This document shows positions 17,997 through 26,737 of a stretch of 64,000 nucleotides of DNA, in pieces; position 1 is the stretch's first letter, and each line of letters starts with the position of its first letter. The DNA lies in contig NZ_JAMOZL010000004.1 in NCBI RefSeq assembly GCF_023667495.1, forward strand, positions 186,001 to 250,000. Reading direction: 5' to 3'. A model generated the notes under the pieces. It worked only from the letters and a program-made list of their open reading frames with translations. It did not search any database and was not told where the DNA came from. The stretch is from Dyadobacter sp. MSC1_007 (lineage in GTDB: Bacteria; Bacteroidota; Bacteroidia; Cytophagales; Spirosomataceae). The translations under genes and the position numbers were made by a program.

Positions 17997-20538
17997 CCGT
18001 ATCGTAGTCCAGCGGTTCGAAAGAATGATGTATCAGCGCGTGGCTGAAATACTGGTTCGTCAGATAAGTCGAAACCGAGCTGATAATACCAGCTACTTCC
18101 GCCAGGAGGTTGAATAACTCGGTCCTTTCGTCATTCCAATTGTATTTGCTCAGCTCCGATATGTTGGCCAATTTGATTAGCGTCGATGCTTTCAGCGCCA
18201 GCCTTTCAGCCTCATTCAGCCGCTCGCCGCGGGTAGTTGCGGGCAATTCCGCAAGGTTTTTTTTCAGCTCATCCAGCATGTAACCCAGTGAATAGGGCAT
18301 CGAGGGTTCGAGCAGGATCATATCGAGCATCGCCTCCACGCTCAGGTGCGACTTGTAGATCTGCCTGTAATTCACCAGCATATGGTGGTTGATCAATGTA
18401 GCTTCAATGAGCTCATTTTCAACAGCCGGTGCATTTCTTACTCCAAAATTGGACTGAATTACGCTGATCTTGGACAGAATGCGCTCGATTAGTTTGCCGG
18501 TTTCAAGCAAAAGAAAACTATTGTCGCGCGGCATACTCTCGGCGATCACGCCCAGAAACGTAAACATATTATTGAACAACCCGTCGAGCGTGCGCTGGAT
18601 GTTGGTACTGTTCATGTGCGACGCATTCCGGATTTCCTGATAGCCATTGTCAATCAGGTCGACAATGCGCCAGATCTCCAGCTCCCATTGGTTACGCACC
18701 GCGCCTACCGCATTCAGGAAAGCACCGATATTCGATGCGACCGTTCCCGGCCGATAGGGATCGGACGTCAATGCAATAATCTCTCTATAAGGGTCATTCA
18801 GCTTTTCGTCCCCTTCCAGAAAGCCCGGATAGGTGGATGAAACGTGCGTTAATGATTGCAGTAAGATCTTGATATGCTCCTGCTTCGCCGAACCACCGAA
18901 GTTCCGGTCGAGGTTGAGAACATTAATGGTAATATTCATGAACTTGATCACCGCCATCGCCCGCTCGCAGTAGCGGCCTACCCAAAAAAGGTTTTCCGCA
19001 CTCCTACTTGGCAACGACACATGCTTATTCACCGCCGCCGGGGTATTCAGCACGATCCGATCCTGCGGCTCCTCCGATTTATCCGAAACAATCCAGGTAT
19101 CTTTTGAAAAGCCGCCTTGCTGGTTCGAGATCACAAACCGGTCTTTTACCGCCGAACTGCGCGTCAATCCGCCTTGCATCACATGGTAGCCATTTTCATC
19201 CGCCACCATAAATGCACGCAATGCCGCATAACGCGGTTCGATATGGCCGTCGATTAGTGAAGGCGTTGTGGAAAGACTGACTTCCTGCTGGGCGATAAAT
19301 TCATTCGGACGGCTCGAAATCGTCCTTTTTAGTGCTTCTTTTTCCGAATAACTCAATAATCTCCCATAAATGGAGCTGAACCTGGACTTTCTATTCGCTT
19401 TCTTGATGATTAGCTCATCGATATTATCGAGTACATAATTAAGCTCTTTCTTATGCCCACACCACCAGGTAGCGACATTGGGCATCAACAGTTTTTCGCC
19501 CAAAAAATACTGACAGATATTGTCCATAAAAGCCAGGAATGCATGATTTTCCAGCACGCCCGACCCTGGCGGGTTCAAAACCTGCACATTGCCGAGCCTT
19601 ATAGCTTGTAACAATCCTGGAACGCCCAGGCGCGAGTCCTCCCGCAATTCGAGCGGGTCGCACCAGTCGTCGTCCACGCGGCGGACGATCACATCCACCT
19701 TTTGCAAACCGTCAATGGATTTCAACCACACGCTGCCGTTCCTCACCAGCAGGTCGTCGCCTTGTGCGAGTGTATAACCCAGGTACGAGGCCAGATAAGC
19801 GTGTTCAAAATAGGCCTCATTTCCTGGCCCAGGCGTCAGGTAGACGATATTAGGCGCGTCTTTACTTTTATCCGAAAGCCTTAAAACCGTATTTTGAATA
19901 CTATTAAAAAACGGCGACAACTTGCTCACGTACATCCCGTCCGCCAGCTCCGGAAGGAGCTTGCTCATTACGATCCGGTTTTCCAGTGTATAACCCGAGC
20001 CCGATGGAGCTTGCGTGCGATTATCGACGATCCACATCTGGCCATCCGGGCCTCTTGCCATATCGGCAGCGAATAACGTCAGCTGCCGGGCCGCAGGCAC
20101 CTTAATGTCAATACAGGAACGGAAGAAACCGGTGTTTTCAAAAACGAGTTCGGCAGGGATAATGGCGTCCCTTACCAGGTTTCGGGGGCCATAAATGTCT
20201 TTAAGAAGCAGATCCAGCACAATGGCTCTTTGCTGCAATCCCTTTGCGATGGCGTTCCATTCTTTTTGTTCGATGAGAAAAGGAATGGGATCCAGCTGCC
20301 ACGGACGGTTCATACCATCCGGGGCACCATATACATTGTAAGTAACGCCATTTTCGCGCAACTTGCTGATAATCTCCTGGTTCCTGTTTTTCAGTTCGTG
20401 AATACCGAGCTTTTCGAAAGTAGCAAAAAGTGCCTTCCAATGGGGCTTTATTTTACCATTCAAATCCAGCACCTCATCGTATGAGCTCAGTCCGCTTTGG
20501 TAGGATTGTAAAAGATTCACGGAGGCCTCGGTAAACAT
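17986..20538 (-). CDS. Circularly permuted ATP-grasp and alpha-E domain fusion protein
   Basis: 850 residues joining two modules that are separate genes in many bacteria. Residues about 1-480 form the circularly permuted ATP-grasp ligase (COG2308): DPIPFLIEQKEW, the DNRTQAPSGSGYTLENR loop and PGSGVLENHAFLAFM. Residues about 510-840 form the helical alpha-E domain (DUF403, COG2307), starting LPSRSAENLFWVGRYCERA. The ATP-grasp part is predicted to ligate a carboxylate to an amine. It lies between two transglutaminase genes, 27 bp from the upstream one, suggesting one pathway that makes and trims a peptide bond. Confidence 0.93.
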   Translation of the reverse strand: MFTEASVNLLQSYQSGLSSYDEVLDLNGKIKPHWKALFATFEKLGIHELKNRNQEIISKLRENGVTYNVYGAPDGMNRPWQLDPIPFLIEQKEWNAIAKGLQQRAIVLDLLLKDIYGPRNLVRDAIIPAELVFENTGFFRSCIDIKVPAARQLTLFAADMARGPDGQMWIVDNRTQAPSGSGYTLENRIVMSKLLPELADGMYVSKLSPFFNSIQNTVLRLSDKSKDAPNIVYLTPGPGNEAYFEHAYLASYLGYTLAQGDDLLVRNGSVWLKSIDGLQKVDVIVRRVDDDWCDPLELREDSRLGVPGLLQAIRLGNVQVLNPPGSGVLENHAFLAFMDNICQYFLGEKLLMPNVATWWCGHKKELNYVLDNIDELIIKKANRKSRFSSIYGRLLSYSEKEALKRTISSRPNEFIAQQEVSLSTTPSLIDGHIEPRYAALRAFMVADENGYHVMQGGLTRSSAVKDRFVISNQQGGFSKDTWIVSDKSEEPQDRIVLNTPAAVNKHVSLPSRSAENLFWVGRYCERAMAVIKFMNITINVLNLDRNFGGSAKQEHIKILLQSLTHVSSTYPGFLEGDEKLNDPYREIIALTSDPYRPGTVASNIGAFLNAVGAVRNQWELEIWRIVDLIDNGYQEIRNASHMNSTNIQRTLDGLFNNMFTFLGVIAESMPRDNSFLLLETGKLIERILSKISVIQSNFGVRNAPAVENELIEATLINHHMLVNYRQIYKSHLSVEAMLDMILLEPSMPYSLGYMLDELKKNLAELPATTRGERLNEAERLALKASTLIKLANISELSKYNWNDERTELFNLLAEVAGIISSVSTYLTNQYFSHALIHHSFEPLDYDTDEV

Positions 20539-20565
20539 ATTTCAGAACAGGGTTATTCGGGAAAT

Positions 20566-23500
20566 CTATTTCGATTTCCAGTATTTACGTAAATCCAGTG
20601 TATTAGGATACTCTGGATTGATCAATTCTATCGGTGTATCTGCTTTCATGTCCTTCTTCGTTTCGGCTATAAACCTCGAAACCGTTCCAATGCTTTTTTC
20701 GACAATCGGAACGTCTTGCTTGGCCGACGGCGTATGTCCAAATCCTTGAAACAGGCTTATTTTCCGCGATTCTGCCTCAAAAGCATTAACAGGATAAGTG
20801 TCAAAACTGCGGCCGCCGGGATGCGCAACGAAATAGGTACAACCGCCCAATATACGGTTATTCCAGGTATCCACAATATCAAACACCAGCGGTGCATCGG
20901 CCCCGATCGTCGGGTGCAATGCGGATGGCGGATTCCAGGCCTTATACCTGATACCCGCGATGTAATCTCCTTTAATACCGGCACTTCTCAGTGGCACGCG
21001 GCATCCGTTGCAGACCAGAATATGCCTTCCCTCTACAAAACCACTCACTTTTACCTGCAACCTTTCCAGCGAAGAATCCACAAACCGTGCTGTGCCGGAG
21101 TTAGACAACTCTTCACCCAAAACATGCCAGGGTTCGATCCCGAGCCGCAATTCGAGCTGGATATTATCCACGCTAATTCCCCCGTAATGCGGGAAACGGA
21201 ATTCGAAGAATGGATCGAACCACGAAATATCAAAATTATAACCCGCCTGTTTCAGATCGTTGACGACATCCACCATGTCGAGATATGCGAAATGTGGAAG
21301 CAAGAACCGGTCATGCAGTTCGGTACCCCAACGGATGAGCTTATGTTTATAGGGCTCCTTCCAAAATTTAGCTATCAATGCACGCACCAGCAGCGTTTGA
21401 ACGAGGTTCATATGCTTATGAGGCGGCATATCAAATGCGCGGAATTCGAGGATACCGAGTCGGCCCGTCGAGGAATCGGGAGAATAGAGCTTATCCATGC
21501 AAAACTCCGAACGGTGCGTGTTCCCGGTGATATCCACAAGCAGGTTCCTGAAAATACGGTCGACCATCCAAAATGGCACTTCTCCGTGTTCCGGGATTTG
21601 CTCAAATGCGAGTTCAACTTCATAAAGCCGTTCGTCCCGACCTTCGTCAATCCTCGGCGCCTGGCTCGTAGGACCTATAAATGGGCCCGCGAAAAGGTAA
21701 CTTAATGCCGGATGGTGCTGCCAATAGGTAACAAGGCTTCTTAGTAAATCGGGCCGGCGCAATACTGGACTGTCGGCGGGCTTGGCCCCTCCAATCGTGA
21801 CGTGATTGCCTCCGCCGGTGCCGGTGTGACGGCCATCCACCATGAATTTATCAGTACCCAGGCGTGAGAAAAACGCCTCCTCATACAATGCACTAATATT
21901 GTCCACGAGCTCCTGCCAGTTTTTCGCCGGATGGATATTTACTTCGATAACACCAGGATCGGGAGTAACGATGAGTTTTTGAACCCGGTAATCCGATGGT
22001 GTCGGATACCCTTCTATCCTGACCGGCATTTTCAGCTTTTCAGCGGTAGCTTCAATGGAAGCCATCAGATCGAGATAATGCTCCAGATAATCGGTCGGGG
22101 GCAAGAAGATATAAATGATCCCGTCCCGCTCTTCGACACACAATGCCGTTTTGATAACCGGAACATCAAACAGAAGCTCAGAATCCGCAGTTTCCGCATT
22201 ACGCGGCAACTCATAAGCAGGCGCCACCGACCCATACCGGGACTGTACAACAGGCTGATAGTCGGCCAATGCAGGCAAATCTTCAAACGGGCTCCGGTCG
22301 ACAGGTTGCTCACGCCGCTCTTTTGCTATTTCGGGCAGCGATTCCAATGGTAGGCGATAGCCCATGGCCGAATTACCTGGTATCAGAAAGCAATGGTTCC
22401 GGCGGAACTGCCAGGCAGTGCTCGCCCAATGCGCGCCACGCTCTTCCCATTTCAACGGAAACACAAATCCCACAGGGTTGTTCAGCCCTTTTTCGAGCAG
22501 CCGCGCAAGGGTCTGCCGCTCAATAGGATCTTTCAGATTTACTTTCAGCGGGTCCACATTCACCGGCAGCTTACCTTCCTCCATGGCCCAGTAAACCGGG
22601 TCCTCATAAGCCGGAGTAATGTTATTGATATCGATAGCCAGGTATTTGGCCAATTCGGATGCAAACAACTCGGCATCCCTGAATGTGTAGCGGGTTTCGC
22701 CCTCCTTGGCTACCAGCTCGTCGTTGCGCCACATTGGAACGCCGTCGTTGCGCCAGTATAATGCATATTGCCAGCGCGGAAAACGCTCGCCCGGATACCA
22801 CTTCCCCTGACCGAAATGCAGCAAGCCACCGTGGGCAAACCGTTTTTTCAATCTTAAAGAAAGATCATAGGCCAATTGCCGCTTCAATGGCCCGTCCGCT
22901 GCCGTGTTCCATTCTGCGGATTCAAAATCATCTATTGAAATAAAGGTTGGCTCGCCGCCCATTGTAAGCCGCACATCGCCTTCCTGCAAATCTTTTTCCA
23001 CATCATGACCTACCTGCATTACTGCCGCCCATTGCTCCTCAGAGTAAGGCTTGGTCACACGGGGATCCTCGTGGATTCGAAAAACTTTGTTGTCAAACTC
23101 AAAGGTAACCTCGGCCACATCAGTCGCGCCCGATACCGGTGCCGCGCTGGCGTAATCAGGTGTGCAACAAAGCGGAATATGCCCCTCGCTGGCGAAAAGG
23201 CCCGAAGTCGGGTCCAACCCGATCCAGCCTGCACCCGGCACATATGCTTCCGTCCATGCATGCAAATCTGTAAAATCCGCCTCCGGACCAGAAGGCCCGT
23301 CAAGCGACTTAATATCTGATGTGAGTTGTACAAGGTATCCCGATACAAAGCGGGCAGCAATACCCAAATGCCTTAATATCTGCACCAGCAGCCATGCCGA
23401 ATCGCGACAGGAGCCGCTTTTAATAGCAAGCGTACTCTCGCAAGTTTGCACGCCAACCTCCATCCGGATATTGTAATGTATGGCTTTATAGAGCTCCTGA

Positions 23501-23949
23501 TTAAGGTGGACAAGAAAATCGACCGTCTTGATATCCTTATCGATCCTGACTTTTTCAATATATTCCATCAGGTTCGGGCCAGCTTCGCGAGGTTCGAGGT
23601 ATGGGCCGAGCTCTTTCTTTAATGTAGGTTCATACTGAAAAGGGAATTTGTCCGCATAGTCTTCCACAAAAAAGTCAAACGGGTTGATTACCTGCATTTT
23701 GGCGATCACCTCCACATCAATGCTGAGCTCAGTCGTTTTTTCTGGAAATACGACCCGCGCCTGATAGTTTCCGAAAGGGTCCTGCTGCCAGTTGATAAAA
23801 TGATTTTCTGGGGTAATTTTCAGGGAATAGCCTTCAATCGGCGTGCGGGAATGCGGTGCAGGACGAAGCCTGAAAATATGCGGTGAAAGTGAAACACTCC
23901 GGTCGAACTTGTAACGAGTCTTGTGGGAAATAGCAACTTTTATAGCCAT
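20566..23949 (-). CDS. Transglutaminase-like and DUF2126 (predicted amidoligase) fusion protein
   Basis: 1127 residues. The N-terminal 290 or so form a transglutaminase-type domain with C181 (SGSCRDSAW), H230 (TDLHAWTEAY) and D246 (IGLDPTSG). The remainder is DUF2126 (COG4196), related to glutamine-synthetase-like COOH-NH2 ligases, with the blocks DGRHTGTGGGNHVTIGG, NTHRSEFCMDKLYSP and LGILEFRAFDMPPH. Both halves look intact. It is the first gene of the three-gene unit and faces proC across a 314-bp divergent spacer. The role is unknown. Confidence 0.92.
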   Translation of the reverse strand: MAIKVAISHKTRYKFDRSVSLSPHIFRLRPAPHSRTPIEGYSLKITPENHFINWQQDPFGNYQARVVFPEKTTELSIDVEVIAKMQVINPFDFFVEDYADKFPFQYEPTLKKELGPYLEPREAGPNLMEYIEKVRIDKDIKTVDFLVHLNQELYKAIHYNIRMEVGVQTCESTLAIKSGSCRDSAWLLVQILRHLGIAARFVSGYLVQLTSDIKSLDGPSGPEADFTDLHAWTEAYVPGAGWIGLDPTSGLFASEGHIPLCCTPDYASAAPVSGATDVAEVTFEFDNKVFRIHEDPRVTKPYSEEQWAAVMQVGHDVEKDLQEGDVRLTMGGEPTFISIDDFESAEWNTAADGPLKRQLAYDLSLRLKKRFAHGGLLHFGQGKWYPGERFPRWQYALYWRNDGVPMWRNDELVAKEGETRYTFRDAELFASELAKYLAIDINNITPAYEDPVYWAMEEGKLPVNVDPLKVNLKDPIERQTLARLLEKGLNNPVGFVFPLKWEERGAHWASTAWQFRRNHCFLIPGNSAMGYRLPLESLPEIAKERREQPVDRSPFEDLPALADYQPVVQSRYGSVAPAYELPRNAETADSELLFDVPVIKTALCVEERDGIIYIFLPPTDYLEHYLDLMASIEATAEKLKMPVRIEGYPTPSDYRVQKLIVTPDPGVIEVNIHPAKNWQELVDNISALYEEAFFSRLGTDKFMVDGRHTGTGGGNHVTIGGAKPADSPVLRRPDLLRSLVTYWQHHPALSYLFAGPFIGPTSQAPRIDEGRDERLYEVELAFEQIPEHGEVPFWMVDRIFRNLLVDITGNTHRSEFCMDKLYSPDSSTGRLGILEFRAFDMPPHKHMNLVQTLLVRALIAKFWKEPYKHKLIRWGTELHDRFLLPHFAYLDMVDVVNDLKQAGYNFDISWFDPFFEFRFPHYGGISVDNIQLELRLGIEPWHVLGEELSNSGTARFVDSSLERLQVKVSGFVEGRHILVCNGCRVPLRSAGIKGDYIAGIRYKAWNPPSALHPTIGADAPLVFDIVDTWNNRILGGCTYFVAHPGGRSFDTYPVNAFEAESRKISLFQGFGHTPSAKQDVPIVEKSIGTVSRFIAETKKDMKADTPIELINPEYPNTLDLRKYWKSK

Positions 23950-24263
23950 AATAGGAGTATTACAATAAAATAATATAATTTGGCAATCAGGAAAATCCCT
24001 TAGCCTAAAAAAATGCTTTAAGGTTATTTTTCAAAATATATAGTTACGACAAATAACCAATACAGAATATTATTTTCTTCTAAACTTCTTACAAGCCGAT
24101 CTTGCAGCCTGTTTTTATGAAAGTAACCAACCTGTAAAGACAACACGCCCCGAGGACGATTCATTCATCATTCTTCAACCCGCCCCTTTCCACAGGACTG
24201 ATAATTCCTCAAAAGTTACGTAATTCGCTAAAATCCTTACGATACCATTAGTTTAGTTTAAAA
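23950..24263. other. 314-bp divergent intergenic region
   Basis: This AT-rich spacer separates the minus-strand amidoligase cluster from plus-strand proC and must carry both promoters. No good TAnnTTTG box with a -33 partner was found in either direction, and no RNA gene, repeat or terminator was recognised. Confidence 0.5.
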
Positions 24264-25067
24264 ATGAAAATTGCTATCATCGGCTGCGGCAATATGGGTA
24301 TGGCCTTTGCCCGCGCCTTCCTGAAATTTGACCTTGTCAAAAACCAGGACTTTTTATTAGTAGAAAAAAGCACCGACCGTTTGGACAGCCTTACCAGCTT
24401 CCAGCCAGGCGTAATTACGGGCGTAATTGGCCCCCAGATCGGCGAATACGACCTGATCATCCTTTCTGTTAAACCGCAGGATTTTTTGTCGGTTGCCACT
24501 TCCCTCAAAGAAGTGATCAAGCCTGGCCAGGTTGTGCTTTCCATTATGGCGGGTGTTACGATTGAAGGCATTCAGAGTGCATTAGACCATAAAGCGGTAA
24601 TCCGTGCCATGCCTAATACCCCTGCCATGCTCGGAATGGGCATTACAGCATATTCCGCTTCTCCCGAAGTAGATATTCATCAGTTGCGAAAAATAGAAAA
24701 CCTCATCAATGCAACCGGTCGCTCGGTGTTTCTGGAAGATGAGGAGCAATTGAATGCGGTTACGGCGTTGAGCGGCAGCGGTCCGGCTTACTTTTTTTAT
24801 GTTGTAAAAGCGATGATCGAAGCCGGAAAGCAAATGGGTTTCGAAGAATCGGTAGCCGCATTGCTGGTCAAACAAACCATGTTAGGCTCATACCACCTGA
24901 TCAATACAGCCGACAAATCGCTCGACGATCTGATCAAGGCAGTCGCTTCGAAAGGCGGGACTACCGAGGCTGCATTACGTCAGTTTGAAGCAGGTGAATT
25001 GGATAAAACGCTTGAAAAAGGCATTTTCGCAGCACAAGCAAGATCATCGGAATTGTCAAAAGGATAA
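24264..25067 (+). CDS. proC: Pyrroline-5-carboxylate reductase
   Basis: 267 residues. ProC makes the last step of proline synthesis, reducing pyrroline-5-carboxylate with NAD(P)H. The Rossmann start is KIAIIGCGNMGMAFARAF, then VIRAMPNTPAMLGMG, and the C-terminal domain has LSGSGPAYFFYVVKAMIEAG and KGGTTEAALRQFE. The length and all signature blocks are normal. It is 10 bp before the DUF1338 gene on the same strand, so the two are probably co-transcribed. Confidence 0.97.
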   Translation: MKIAIIGCGNMGMAFARAFLKFDLVKNQDFLLVEKSTDRLDSLTSFQPGVITGVIGPQIGEYDLIILSVKPQDFLSVATSLKEVIKPGQVVLSIMAGVTIEGIQSALDHKAVIRAMPNTPAMLGMGITAYSASPEVDIHQLRKIENLINATGRSVFLEDEEQLNAVTALSGSGPAYFFYVVKAMIEAGKQMGFEESVAALLVKQTMLGSYHLINTADKSLDDLIKAVASKGGTTEAALRQFEAGELDKTLEKGIFAAQARSSELSKG

Positions 25068-25077
25068 TCTGAATATT

Positions 25078-25989
25078 ATGGGAACTTCGGCCAGCAAACT
25101 CGCCACTTTAGATATTGTGTTAGATGGTCTGATGCGCCGGTACAAAGAGCGTGTGCCGGATGTCGGCATCATCCTGGACGCGATGGTTCAGGATGGTGTT
25201 GTTAAAAATGCGTTGGAAATCGAAAACGACCATATCGCATTCAGGACGATGGGCGTGCCGCAGCTAGGCGTGAAGTCGTTTGAAAAGATTTTCCTGCATT
25301 ATGGCTACGAAAAGCGTGACCACTACTTTTTTGAAGGGAAGAAGCTGGATGCGTGGTGGTACAGCCCTCCACGAGAAAGCGACCCGCGCATTTTCGTGAG
25401 CGAATTGCGGGTAGGCGACCTTTCAGAAGAAAGTCAGCACATTATCCGAAGCTACACCGACGAGGTAACCAGCGACCCCGCCGACGAGCTCGACCTTGAC
25501 AACGGCGCCGAAGTCGATGCTTTTTTGCATAAACCCTCGTGGCGGACACCCACTGTATCTGACTACCAGGCGTTGCTGAAAGAAAGTGAATATGCTGCCT
25601 GGGTGATCTACAACCGATATTATCTCAACCATTTCACGATCAGCGTGCATAATCTGCCTGTTGGCTACAATACCGTAGCGGAGTTCAATGTATTTCTGGA
25701 AAAACACGGAATCCGATTGAATACTTCGGGCGGGAAAATCAAAGTAAGTCCGGACGGCGGCCTGCTTCAAAGCTCCACCGTAGCCGAAATGCTTGACGCA
25801 GAATTCGCAAATGGCGAAAAGCTGCAAATCTCCGGCTCTTACGTTGAGTTCGCCGAACGAAAAGTGCTGCCAGAATTCGCTGCCCTACCTGCAACGGAAA
25901 TCAAAAGAAAACACCGCCGCGACGGTTTCGAAGCAGGAAATGCGGATAAGATTTTCGAAAGTACTTACACTACGCAGACGCGACGGTAA
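25078..25989 (+). CDS. DUF1338 family protein (2-oxoadipate dioxygenase/decarboxylase-like)
   Basis: 303 residues from the ATG at 25078, which starts MGTSASKLATLDIVLDG. The longer open frame back to 24985 overlaps proC and is not used. DUF1338 enzymes characterised in other bacteria are Fe(II) 2-oxoadipate dioxygenase/decarboxylases of lysine breakdown that form 2-hydroxyglutarate. Likely metal ligands are H52 (DHIAFRTMG), H185 (YLNHFTISVH) and E257 (GSYVEFAERK). The pairing with proC suggests amino-acid metabolism, but the substrate is inferred. Confidence 0.87.
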   Translation: MGTSASKLATLDIVLDGLMRRYKERVPDVGIILDAMVQDGVVKNALEIENDHIAFRTMGVPQLGVKSFEKIFLHYGYEKRDHYFFEGKKLDAWWYSPPRESDPRIFVSELRVGDLSEESQHIIRSYTDEVTSDPADELDLDNGAEVDAFLHKPSWRTPTVSDYQALLKESEYAAWVIYNRYYLNHFTISVHNLPVGYNTVAEFNVFLEKHGIRLNTSGGKIKVSPDGGLLQSSTVAEMLDAEFANGEKLQISGSYVEFAERKVLPEFAALPATEIKRKHRRDGFEAGNADKIFESTYTTQTRR

Positions 25990-25993
25990 TCAA

Positions 25994-26028
25994 TTTTGAA
26001 TGACTGAATGAGTGAATGACTGAATGGG
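25994..26028. repeat. Tandem octamer-like repeat (GAATGANT units)
   Basis: Four tandem copies of an 8-bp unit GAATGA(C/G)T or close variants begin 5 bp after the DUF1338 stop. The same unit, with the same TTTTGAATGA entry sequence, recurs after nrdJ at 55558-55614 and in reverse complement at 55673-55707. Confidence 0.85.
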
Positions 26029-26077
26029 TTACCGTGATGGGGATTGAGTGAACAGTTTCAAATTGCGAAATGAGGGA

Positions 26078-26374
26078 TCACACTGGTATTGATTGTTCGA
26101 AGAGGACGTCGGGGCAAAAGTCGAGCGGAGCAGAGGTCAGGCTGCCATCATAGTCCTCCATCTGGGTTATATTATCCCAATAGATGGTTCTCCCGTCTGT
26201 TTTCGCTAGCAAAAAGACATCGGCTCGAAGAATTTTACCGAACAGACTGTCATCGTCGCCTATATATTCAGCTAGGAATTTCTGAAAATCAATAATCCGT
26301 ATTTTGTCATCCGTCCAAAGGGCTTTGATGACAAATGGTTCTACGTCTAATATTTCTTTTACTCTCGGATTCAT
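26078..26374 (-). CDS. DUF2442 domain protein
   Basis: 98 residues with the DUF2442 features: an early TDDKIRIIDFQKFL strand-helix, a central LLAKTDGRTIYWDN block and an acidic C-terminus. DUF2442 proteins often accompany DUF4160 or other small partners in toxin-antitoxin-like pairs; the function is not known. Its ATG overlaps an upstream TAA stop (TAATG at 26374) whose frame continues back to the antitoxin-like gene, which suggests translational coupling to a partner that may now be broken. Confidence 0.8.
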   Translation of the reverse strand: MNPRVKEILDVEPFVIKALWTDDKIRIIDFQKFLAEYIGDDDSLFGKILRADVFLLAKTDGRTIYWDNITQMEDYDGSLTSAPLDFCPDVLFEQSIPV

Positions 26375-26436
26375 TACTGCAATGGCCTGATCTTGCGGAA
26401 TCGTCCGTTTATCTGCACGAGCGCGAATCCGTCAGC

Positions 26437-26682
26437 CTAACGTTCAACGCCATGAGCCGTCTTCATATATTGAAAAAAATCGGTATCTCGCCCAGCATCA
26501 GCATCAGCATCTGCTATGCCTTCCTCAATTGCGGCCTTCGTTTGGTCATCAAGGGTGTCCCAAAAGTCTTCTTGAGATCTAAGCTCCTGCGACAATAGAA
26601 AAAGATATGCTTCCAACACCGACGTATCATTGATCCCGTCTATAATAGCATGCAAGCTATTTTTTAAATCTCTTTTAGTCAT
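26437..26682 (-). CDS. Small antitoxin-like protein
   Basis: 81 residues from the ATG at 26682 (MTKRDLKNSLHAIIDGI). The open frame reaches 26745 but adds atypical residues. It has a helical N-terminus, an FWDTLDDQTKAAIEEGIADADAD segment like many short antitoxins of RelE/ParE pairs, and a soluble acidic composition. No toxin-sized gene follows. After its TAG stop the same frame stays open for 20 more codons up to the TAATG junction with the DUF2442 gene. Confidence 0.65.
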   Translation of the reverse strand: MTKRDLKNSLHAIIDGINDTSVLEAYLFLLSQELRSQEDFWDTLDDQTKAAIEEGIADADADAGRDTDFFQYMKTAHGVER

Positions 26683-26737
26683 AATCAGTGTGTTATTTTT
26701 AACTAAGTTACTAAAAATCCCACTGGAAAGAAAGTCA

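Noticed and set aside
20716..21705. A 329-codon open frame on the plus strand opposite the DUF2126 gene
   Set aside because: It is antisense to a well-conserved protein, has no recognisable domain and reflects the high-GC third position of the real gene.
24985..25077. Upstream extension of the DUF1338 gene overlapping proC
   Set aside because: It would overlap proC by 83 bp, while the ATG at 25078 directly starts the conserved domain.
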